Made by a program: the position numbers and the translations under genes
The notes under the pieces: generated by a model
Database searches by the model: none
What the model was told of the DNA's origin: nothing
The model's input: the letters and a program-made list of their open reading frames with translations, nothing else
Shown here: positions 9,397-16,895 of the stretch, in pieces
Layout: each line of letters starts with the position of its first letter
How positions within the stretch are numbered: position 1 is the first letter of the stretch
Assembly: GCA_002104905.1 (NCBI GenBank)
Contig: MCFE01001008.1
Coordinates: 1 to 20,295, forward strand
Source: Basidiobolus meristosporus CBS 931.73
Lineage: Eukaryota > Basidiobolomycota > Basidiobolomycetes > Basidiobolales > Basidiobolaceae
Direction of reading: 5' to 3'
DNA: 20,295 nucleotides

Positions 9397-10138
9397 AGAC
9401 TTGTTCCATTGTACTGTGCCAGGGCGCGCGGCGCAATCCGCGGTTGCAAAGAACAATTGGGCGCAATATTTTAGCTACCAGAAGCAGGATTGTTCTTGGA
9501 TAATTTTGCACTATGCGGGACAATCTTGCATACTATGGCACAATCTGACACAATGAGGTTGGCACAGATGATTGCGCCAACTTGTATTGTTTGCATCACG
9601 TGCGCAATTGGATACCGCTATTATGGCAGGTAAAATCCGGTATTTGGATATGTTTCTTTAATGTAAATGGAAATAAATGTGTATCACACTATAAACTACA
9701 TTGATACTTACCATTTTGGTTACCCTCACTCCAATTGGACAGTATCTCAGTGGTTAATTGGTCCAAAAGTATCCTGAAGCTGGCAGCCCCCAGTTGGCTC
9801 ATTGACTACTGAAAAAGCTAACTGATTTGCCATCAAATATCCCATTTTGCCCATTGAGCAAGTAAATCCCTGATCCTAGTGATTGGACAAGGTGTCATAG
9901 CTAAAACGCAAGCAATTGTGTAGGTACAAAACAGATCCAATAGCTGCACTGGTATTACAGATGATGTATATATATTCAGGGTGTTCATTTATAGGGGTTC
10001 TGTCTCAAATGTGAGACAACCTTGATATTACTTATATCAAAAATTCAATGATCACTGATTTGCAATGGCTTGATTGAGATTGCAAAAAAAAAGGGTTGTT
10101 GGGATCATTACAAATGTGAGCAATTCAAAGCAATCGCA
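9397..10138. promoter_or_regulatory. Left terminal and subterminal region of Harbinger (non-coding)
   Basis: This stretch holds no convincing gene. The first 50 bases after the terminal repeat are unusually CpG-rich for this window. GGCGCAAT occurs at 9430-9437 and 9460-9467, inverted at 9571-9578, and as GCGCAAT at 9602. Several (G)ACAAT motifs lie between. Clustered short repeats just inside the ends are typical transposase-binding sites in Harbinger and CACTA elements, but binding here is inferred. From about 9650 to 10138 I see only AT-rich DNA that probably holds the 3' end of the minus-strand transcript. Confidence 0.6.
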
Positions 10139-11386
10139 TCATCTTCTCCTGGGTTTTTTTCTCACAGGGATTACTGCTGAAGCATTTGGTAGTGACTCAC
10201 TTTGCACACCAATACTACTTCCTGGCTGACTATCATCTTGGCTACTTGTGTATTTGTAGTCAGTATTTTGCCTCCTAGTTGATGAGTGCGATGCTGCAGC
10301 TTGGCCGCACTGAATTGCTCCAACTGAGCCAACTGAACCAGCCTGTAGTGCCACGTGCTGACGCGTTCTTTTACTTGCCAAGTGCTCTGGTGGTTGAGGC
10401 ACTTCATGTTGGTTATCATCAGTCAGTTCACCAGAAGTAACTTGCTGATGGTCAGGCAAAACGGCACAAGCAGGCACACCTTGACATGTTGAGATGGCCC
10501 TTGGCTGAGTTTGATGTGATGCTGCATGTTGACGCAACTTGGTCTGCTCCAATGGACTTGTGTCTAAATGAGCGGTTTGGTGAGTTCTTGTAGTTTTGCT
10601 CTGAAGCACGCGCATTGACCCAACGCGCGTTGACTTGAGGCGGGGCGTTCTGGTAAAGGGTGTTGGCGTGGTCTGGACTGACATGCGCCGGCGTGCTGTG
10701 GTTGCAAGGGATGGTAGGGAATCCAGCAAGGCGTGCTGGCGCAATCTGGACAATGTTGCTTGCAGTCTGTATTCATCCTCCTGAAGCTCACCATCTGATT
10801 TCTCAAGGTATTCACTTACCCTCTGTCTGATACTTTGGAGCTGTTGCCTGGATGAGTCCTGTGTATATTGCTCTTGGAAGCCACTTAGCTCTACTAATAT
10901 ATCACGTAGTACATTAGTCATTTGAGGCAAAAACTCATTCAAAATCTCTTTGGTTCCCAAAGTTGATGCACAAACGGACGTGTCCGGCCCGTACTGTGCA
11001 AATTGTGCGCAAAATTGTTCTTGCACGGCTTCTTTGTCAAATCCCCTCACTCTCAGCTCATTCTTGATTTCAATACTTGTCTTATTTTATATCTTTTTAC
11101 ATACATTGGCTGGCATCTTGCTGTAGAACTCATGCCACAGCTTTCTACTCAAATTCTTCAATCTTTGTTGACTCTCTGAGGTATCTAGTTCTGCTAGATT
11201 AAGCAGTAGTGCCCAAATATCTGTATGAAGGCTCATCATAGACACTTGGGCCATACTAAAATCATTTGGCAAGAACTTGAACGGATCCAACATTGATTTT
11301 TCCGGTCCGGACCACGCTTGTGGGCTGGGGGATGGGTTTTGTCTGGGTTGTACTAAAGATGAGTTGAGGCTTGGTATGGGGACCAT
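10139..11386 (-). CDS. Harbinger second ORF, unknown nuclear-type protein
   Basis: Two open stretches in one frame (11386-11087 and about 11086-10139) are separated only by a TAA at 11087-11089. A start ATG is at 11384-11386. The TAA lies inside a possible 48-nt intron in phase 0, from GTATGT at 11104 to an AG ending at 11057. Splicing would give one protein of about 395 residues; without it the protein stops after 99. The N-terminal part is helical-looking with no domain I recognise. The middle is Gln- and Glu-rich (QLQSIRQRVSEYLEK). The C-terminal half is rich in Thr, Gln, Ser and Arg and ends in VRKKPRRR, a plausible nuclear localisation signal. In this family the second gene usually encodes a Myb/SANT-like DNA-binding partner of the transposase. 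Position suggests that role, but I see no clear Myb signature. Confidence 0.6.
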
Positions 11387-11744
11387 AGCAACAGATTTGG
11401 ATACTTATACAGCAGTATATTGGCATCAACCTGGTCTTATATGAAATATATATGAAAACTAATGTGATTGTTGAATTTTCCATATATTATGCATGATGCA
11501 TCTCGGATTGCGTTGACACGGATCAGATCACATCAATTGCAGATTTCCTATTTGATTTTAGACCTATGATTAAAGCATCAATAAAGTACTAAGGAATTGT
11601 TTGCGGATGATTTTTGCGACATAATGATGGGATACATGGCAATTGATGGAGATTTAACCATAATGTATTAAAAATCAGATAAATAACGCAGATTGCACTG
11701 AATTGATTCAAACCACCTCCATACAATCATCCATCAATTTTAAT
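11387..11744. promoter_or_regulatory. Divergent intergenic region of Harbinger
   Basis: These 358 AT-rich bases separate the divergent second ORF and the transposase and probably contain both promoters. ATATATAT-like tracts lie near 11443-11456 and 11482-11492, and the palindrome TGCATGATGCA lies near 11490-11500. I see no further gene. Confidence 0.5.
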
Positions 11745-12668
11745 ATGACTAACTCATCTGAATGGTCTTTTCTCATCAATCCCATCACTACCACTGGATT
11801 TCCTTTTGACACACTAGAGGAGAACTATTCCAAGTACTGTGGATCATCAACCTCAATCTACTCAAGGAGATCCCTTGTTAAGCTTCTGTGCTATTACAAG
11901 AACTATTGCCCTACAAGGTTTCATCCCACCATCCATGGCAACAAAAGTCCTAGAAGCTTTCATTCCCAGCTGACAGCAATGGAGAACCACCTTGCAGAGG
12001 GTATGAATGACTTAGAGCAAGCTTGGAATACTAGGTTCAGAAGCTCCAATAGACTTCCATATCCCAGAGTGTTCAGCAACAGGTTCCATATCAGGAGTAT
12101 CTTGGATACCTTCCCAGTGAGGATTAACATACCTTCTAGAGGGCAGAGGCACTTTTATTCTGGCAAGTACAAGGCACACAGTGTGAAGTTTCAAGCACTG
12201 TCTGACATTGAGGGTAACATCATCTGGTTTAGTGGGCCATTTGCTGGAAGTAGGCATGACAAAGCAATCTTGGTAGAGAATCATCCTGAATTCAGTAGAG
12301 GGGAGAAATGTATGGCAGACTTAGCCTATATAGGAGAGGATTGTCAGAGATTAGGATGTATTACAGCTTATAGGAAGCCAAGGAATGGTGTGCTTAGCAG
12401 GAAGCAGAAGCTCTACAATGAGATATTTAATCATTTCAGAGTAAGGGTAGAGCACACATTTGGATATCTGAAGAGATTCAGCATATTGGCAGGTAAATAC
12501 AGAGGAAAGTTATATATAGGAGAAAACAGCAGAATAGGTAAAATAGTCAAGATACTCATTAATGCACAGTATGTTCATACCAGAAGACATCCACTGAGAG
12601 AAATGGGTCTGGAGCATTATGAAGAATATATAAAGCAAGGAAAGCACTATTCTGAGCAACATAAGTAA
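11745..12668 (+). CDS. PIF/Harbinger transposase (DDE_Tnp_4 family)
   Basis: I chose the ATG at 11745, giving 307 residues; the frame is open upstream to a TTG at 11703. It catalyses excision and reinsertion of the element in the nucleus. The signature is clear, counting from the ATG. The first Asp is in SILDTFPVRINIP (about residue 121). HFYSGKYKAHSVKFQ is the usual YYSGKHK-type strand, GPFAGSRHDKAIL holds the second Asp (about 172), and MADLAYIGED holds the conserved D of the D..Y.G motif (about 192). The catalytic Glu is in RVRVEHTFGYLKRFSIL (about 236). There is no internal stop or frameshift, in contrast to the surrounding copia genes. It is slightly short for the family, and the N-terminal DNA-binding part is not obvious. 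It ends with TAA and probably acts with the divergent second protein. Confidence 0.93.
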   Translation: MTNSSEWSFLINPITTTGFPFDTLEENYSKYCGSSTSIYSRRSLVKLLCYYKNYCPTRFHPTIHGNKSPRSFHSQLTAMENHLAEGMNDLEQAWNTRFRSSNRLPYPRVFSNRFHIRSILDTFPVRINIPSRGQRHFYSGKYKAHSVKFQALSDIEGNIIWFSGPFAGSRHDKAILVENHPEFSRGEKCMADLAYIGEDCQRLGCITAYRKPRNGVLSRKQKLYNEIFNHFRVRVEHTFGYLKRFSILAGKYRGKLYIGENSRIGKIVKILINAQYVHTRRHPLREMGLEHYEEYIKQGKHYSEQHK

Positions 12669-12812
12669 GATTGAGTAAAATTACCAGTAGCTGTATCATA
12701 CCACTGGCATCATGGTAGAAATTATAGTGCTAGATAGTGCTGTAGAGTGCCAGATCAATCCGGCACCGTAAACAGGCTGGCACTATGTGGTACTATCCAA
12801 CGGAACAAGTCT
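12669..12812. promoter_or_regulatory. Right subterminal region of Harbinger with 10-bp phased AGTGC motifs
   Basis: AGTGC starts at 12726, 12736 and 12746, exactly 10 bases apart, and inverted GGCAC follows at 12762 and 12779. The element then ends in GGAACAAGTCT. The same motif with the same phasing fills the MITE at 5736-5946, which supports a shared binding protein. The left end of Harbinger does not show this phasing. Confidence 0.7.
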
Positions 12813-12815
12813 TCT

Positions 12816-14764
12816 ATCTTGCAATTCCAGGCTCTTAGTGATTGTTTGAGATCATTTAGTGACTTTTTAAGCTTACAAACCAAATAGGGTTATTCTGGTC
12901 AGCCAACCCATCATGCTGGTCCATATACACGTCCTCATCAAGTTCTCCATTCAAAAATGCAGTTTTTACATCCATTTGATGAATAAAAAACTTATATTTG
13001 GCTGCAATAGCCAATATTAATCTGATGGAATTGAACTTGGCTACCGGTGCAAAGGTCTCAGTATAGCCAAGTCCTTTGTCTGAGAGTATCCTTTGGCTAC
13101 AAGTCTTGCTTTGTATCTTTCAATTGTACCATCAGCCTTGTATTTTGTCTTGAAGACCCATCTGGATCCAATTGATTTTTGGTTGATTGGTAATTTGACT
13201 AAGTCCCAAGTTTGTTTTTCCATCAGGGCCTGATATTCCTCAGTCATTGCAGATCTCCAAGACTTTGTCTGAGGGCTATTTAGGGCCTCTTTTACAGTCT
13301 GGGGCTCATCAATATGGACTGAATAGGCATAGGCTAAGTTTGTACCCTCATTGATATAGTTATTTGGGTTATTTCTTGTCCAATTGGATCTCCAGCCATT
13401 TGATACTAGAATGATCACTTCTGGGATATTCCTGGGCACTGCTTCTGGCTGAGCCACAGTGGTAGAGTCCTTTGGAGTGAAAATTCTTTCATTGTTTTGC
13501 TCTGATTCAATCCTGACAATTGATGGATTTGAGATCAGATTTTTGTCAACATCTGATGTCATTTTTTGTGAAAATTTTTAATTTTCTTCTAACAACACAT
13601 CCCTGGACTTGATTAGCTTCTTTGCTTTGGTACTGTAGAGTCTGTATGCTTTACTCTCATTGCAGTAGCCCAAAAATATGCATTTTACACTTTTTGGCTC
13701 AAATTTTGACTGATTTCTGGGGAGTTTCTAGGCATATGCTGTACACCCAAATATTCTTAGATGCTCTGCACTTGGTCTGTATTCATACCATGCTTCAAAT
13801 GGAGTAGAATCACAAAGTATTCTGTGATAACTCCTATTTTTAAGATATACAGTAGTGGTAACTGATTCCGCCCAAAAATCCTAGGATAATTTTTGATCAT
13901 GGATCATAGATCTTGCCATATCAATTATTGATCTGTTAGCACATTCTACTACTCCATTTTGCTGTGGGGAGTATGGTACAGTAGTCTCTTGCTTTATTCT
14001 ACAAATTTTGCAGAAGTGGATGAAGCGTTTTGAGGTATATTCTCCACCATTGTCAGAGTGTATTTTCTTGATTTTTTCACCAGTTTCTCTCTCCACCATG
14101 GCTTTAAACTCCCTGGGCTTTGACAGAGATTCTTCCTTTCTCTCCATGAAGTAGACCCATGTGTATCTTGTATAATCATCAATAAAAGTGATTAAATATG
14201 TCATCCTGCCTAAGGATAAATCTTGCATAGGTCCACACAGATCTGAGTGAATTAGATTTAATTTTTTCCTAGTTTTGATTAACCCAGAGCTCTTGAATGG
14301 TTGTCTGGCTTGTTTCCCATATATGCAGGCTTCACAGTGCTCCAAATTAGCTGGGGGATCAATTTTTAATCCAGAAATTGGCTGATCTTTGATCATTTTG
14401 TGCAAATAATCAAAATTGATGTTCCCAAATCTCCTGTGCCAAAGCATTGGTGTTTCTTCATTTAAGTTACTTATATTGGCTTCCAAATATGATAGAATAT
14501 AAGTCAACTTGTATAGGTTCTGATCTCTGATACCCAAAGCAATATGGGCACCATTTTGATCCGTGATCTTGCATCCAGAATTGTCAAAGCTGAAACTGAG
14601 TCCTTCTGCAGTGGCCATGCTTACAGATAGTAGGTTCTTGGCTATTTCTGGTACATAGAGTACTTCTTTAAAGGTCAGTGTATGGCTTCCGTCACTGCTT
14701 CTAAGGTTTATTTAGATAGTTCCTTCTCCCACTGCATCAAGCGTTCTATCATCACCCATGAAAA
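12816..14764 (-). pseudogene. pol: Copia-B protease end, integrase and RT N-terminus
   Basis: Read right to left, this covers the end of the protease from about 14764, the pre-integrase domain with LWHRRFGNINF and an intact HCEACIYGKQ, the integrase core with HSDLCGPM, HSDNGGEYTS and SPQQNGVVECANRS, then the linker and N-terminal RT (WVFKTKYKADGTIERYKARL). The catalytic Glu is kept. Lesions relative to copia-A include TAA for a Gln codon near 14713, TAG for Tyr at 13881-13883, TAG for Lys near 13730, TAA for Ser near 13580, and a one-base loss near 13070 after VAKGYSQTK. The domain is then cut at 12815 by Harbinger. It has five Ts where copia-A has four, showing that the A frameshift is a private deletion. 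Confidence 0.87.
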
Positions 14765-15706
14765 CCTTTTAATTGGAATTTCTTAATATTGGGTAAAAAG
14801 TTCTTTTTGGTGTGTTAAGTGTTGAAATGCTCCAGAGTCAATATACCACGTCTGAGAATCCTTGTTTGTGGTCATATTTAGTGCATATATGAATAGTCTA
14901 TCTTCAGTTGTTGCAGCATTTCCCTATTCAGGCTTCTTTTCCTGATTATCTTTCTTTTAAAGACACCGGTCTGATGTGTGTCCTTTACTTTTGCAGTAGG
15001 TACAAAACAGGTTGCTGTTGCCTTTGTAGGGTCTTGGGTACCTCCTCTGTTGGTTATCATTGCTTATTAAAGTATTTTCTGCTTCCTGCTTATTGGCGCT
15101 TGATTTTCTTAATTCTTAATCCAGGAGCCTTCTATATACTTAATTTAAGGTCAAATCTTCAGTTCTAGACTCTAGGGCTTATACAAGGCCCTGAAACTTG
15201 TCTGTCAGGCTATTCAGGATGGTAACTATCACATCCTCATCAGTAGTTAGTATGCCCACAGATTCCGTCTCATCTACCAGCAGGGTATTTCTGTTAATTA
15301 GATTTTTCATTTCTTCTCCTGGCAGCATCTTTATAGTAAAGAATTTTTGTCTCAGATACATTTTCTTAGCAGCTGAACATGACTGGTAGGTGTCTTCTAA
15401 TGCCTTCTAGGCATTCTTTGCCATTTTTGCTCTTGAGCATTGAATTAGCAATTTGTCTTTAACATTAAGGCAAAAGCAGTTAAAGGCACTTTGTTCTTTC
15501 TTCTAGTACTTCAAGGCTTCCTCTCCCACACCTTTAAGAGGGCATTCTTCTCCCATTGCAATATCCCAAAGGCCACTTTCTTGTAGCAGCATCTTCATCT
15601 CCACCTTCCACACTTGGTAGTTAGATCTATCCAACTTTTCAGCAGAGGGAAAAATTCCAGTAATAGCAGTAGTAGACATTACAGAGAATGACAGCTTGGG
15701 GCTCAT
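14765..15706 (-). pseudogene. gag: Copia-B gag and protease start
   Basis: It starts at an ATG (15704-15706) inside the PBS, as in copia-A, and follows the copia-A gag closely: SAEKLDRSNYQVWKV, MYLRQKFFTIKMLPGEEMKN, DKFQGLV, and a zinc knuckle CTYCKSKGHTSDRC. At least six stops interrupt it, including TAG at 15503-15505 (Gln in A), TAG at 15407-15409 (Trp in A), TAA at 15179-15181 (Ser in A), and others at Glu, Lys and Tyr codons further on. A frameshift near 14865 precedes the protease active site. The frame ends at the same TAA two codons after the FTQ stretch as in copia-A. Confidence 0.87.
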
Positions 15707-15710
15707 AACC
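15694..15710 (-). promoter_or_regulatory. Primer-binding site of copia-B
   Basis: GGTTATGAGCCC on the minus strand directly follows the 5' LTR and complements the initiator tRNA-Met anticodon arm, as in copia-A. The distal bases (CAAGC) have diverged from the TGAGC of copia-A. Confidence 0.75.
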
Positions 15711-16059
15711 TGTTGTAAGAGTCTTGGAGATATTGGAAGTGATTTGGGAGAACAAGTAGATTATGTGGTTTTCACTTAATGATTTATTGAATGTAAAAGT
15801 AGTATTTATACTTTTACCTGGTCTTGGCTTTACAAACACAAAGAATAGGTTAAGGAAGGTCCCAAAAACATGCGTGCAGAGTTTGGGGCTGTTTGGACAA
15901 CTTATCAAATTTTCATGTTCTGGGTACCTGGTATTTTGGTGAAAATATTCTAAGTAAATCCCACCAGGAATTTGGCCAGTATTCTCTAGGATATGAAGGT
16001 AATGATCTAAGTGACTAAGTTAGGTGAATATTTAGGTGGAAATACAAATATTTACAACA
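15711..16059 (-). repeat. 5' LTR of copia-B
   Basis: The 349-bp LTR has TGTTGTAA and TTACAACA ends. The TATA box reads TATTTATA at 15803-15810 on the plus strand. It carries the TTTGATAAG variant in the minus-strand sense (15901-15909), like the 5' LTR of copia-A. Confidence 0.92.
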
Positions 16060-16557
16060 AAAACAACTAATATTGAATAAAAAATTCCTATTGGTGCGTG
16101 AAGTGTTGAGATGCTCCAGAGTTAATATACCATGTCTAGGAATGCTTGTTTGTGGTTACATTTAGTGCAGATATGAGCAGTCTATTCTCTGTTGTTGCAG
16201 CATTTCCGTATTCAGAATTGTTTAGCTGATTATCTCTCTGTTTGAGGCACCAGCCTGATGTGTATCATTTCTGTTTGCAGTAGTTGCAACACATGTTGCT
16301 GTTGCCTTCTGAGGATTGTGAGTAACTCCTTGGTGGGTTATCAATACTTATCTAAGTATTTTCTTCTTCCTTCTTATTGACTCTTGATTCTCTTAACTCT
16401 TCATCTAGGAGCCTTCCATATATGTAATTTAAGGTCATACATTCAGTTCTGGACCCTAGGGCTGATACTAGGCCCTGAAGCCTGTCTGTCAGGCTTTTCA
16501 GGATGGTAACCATCAAAATCTTATCAGTAGTTGGTATGCCACAGATTCTATCTCAAT
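16060..16557 (-). pseudogene. Copia-C gag C-terminus, zinc knuckle and protease active site
   Basis: Read on the minus strand, this matches copia-A 968-1455. The knuckle is decayed (CNYCKQK, then a TGA where A has Gly, then TSGWC). The protease site reads WYINSGASQHFT, with the catalytic Asp changed to Asn. Other stops are TAG codons near 16370, 16125 and 16090. The sequence reaches the same post-active-site codon as A and B, where it reads TAG instead of TAA. The left end joins the AAAAC of copia-B. The right end breaks off exactly at a CACTA pentamer. Confidence 0.85.
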
Positions 16558-16895
16558 CACTAAGCCCTATGAAAAATTATTGAGAAGATCTTGTTAAAAG
16601 GCCATCACAAAGTTAATGTCCCATGACTGAGAGGTACCAATCTTGTCAGGACACCGTCCAGAGACTGTTGAAATATAATTGCACCCCAGATTTCACAAAA
16701 AACTTTGTCAAAATTTTTCATCACAACAACGTATAGGTGGCTTTTGATTGGTTCCCTGCCAATTTGCTCACTTTCTGATCCCAGACACTCTATTGCCTCC
16801 TACATTTGTGTGAATTGATTGGCTATTGCCTCTTTTTCACACTCCTTACTTCCTGACTCAACTGTTTCTCTTACTTTTCATGCATACAAATTGAT
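16558..16895. other. Terminal region of the CACTA element
   Basis: This holds the CACTA terminus and about 330 bases without a clear gene. The minus-strand frame of the adjoining pseudogene continues across its TAA (16896-16898), a TGA and a TAG to about 16740, reading acidic and polar residues such as ETVESGSKECEKEAIANQF. The accessory gene may therefore have once ended nearer the terminus. I see no clear array of subterminal repeats. Confidence 0.5.

Larger units (their letters stand above)
9397..12812. mobile_element. Complete PIF/Harbinger DNA transposon inside copia-B
   Basis: The 3,416-bp element has terminal inverted repeats AGACTTGTTCC (11 bp perfect, 15 bp with one mismatch) and a 3-bp TCT target duplication (9394-9396, 12813-12815). 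Joining the flanks restores copia-B RT. It has two divergent genes: a DDE transposase on the plus strand and a second protein on the minus strand. This is the standard two-gene plan of PIF/Harbinger elements. The transposase frame is undamaged, so the copy may be autonomous. Its termini match the MITE at 5736-5946. Confidence 0.92.
7960..16059 (-). mobile_element. Copia-B: Ty1/copia element, minus strand, split by a Harbinger transposon
   Basis: It spans 8,100 bp, of which about 4.68 kb is copia once the Harbinger insert is removed. It has two 349-bp LTRs (7960-8308 and 15711-16059), a PBS at 15694-15710, a purine tract at 8309-8320, and gag-pol in between. The target duplication AAAAC is perfect (7955-7959 and 16060-16064), and joining the flanks restores the copia-C protease region. 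The LTRs differ at about 24 positions plus two indels, more than those of copia-A, so this copy looks older. Many stops and frameshifts inactivate it, but it keeps some residues that A has lost, such as the integrase CEAC Cys and the five-T run. Confidence 0.93.
1..16557 (-). mobile_element. Copia-C: old Ty1/copia retrotransposon relic that hosts the other insertions
   Basis: This is a minus-strand Ty1/copia element broken into five collinear pieces: 1-173, 4865-5735, 5947-5987, 7084-7959 and 16060-16557. Read right to left, the pieces give the end of gag with a zinc knuckle, the protease active site, the pre-integrase and integrase domains, the linker, and reverse transcriptase, in the order seen in copia-A and copia-B. 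Each gap is exactly filled by another element with its own termini or target duplication. Neither LTR of C is visible. Its 3' end lies left of the window, and its 5' gag and LTR are cut off by the CACTA element at 16558. Many stops and frameshifts mark it as dead and the oldest element here. Confidence 0.85.

Noticed and set aside
13622-15389. Plus-strand open frames such as 14908-15168 and 15198-15389.
   Set aside because: They are antisense to the copia-B gag-pol coding strand and are shadows of it.
1-16557. RIP-type C-to-T mutation as the cause of decay.
   Set aside because: Differences between copies include A-to-T, G-to-T, transversions and indels without a clear C-to-T or CpA bias by eye.
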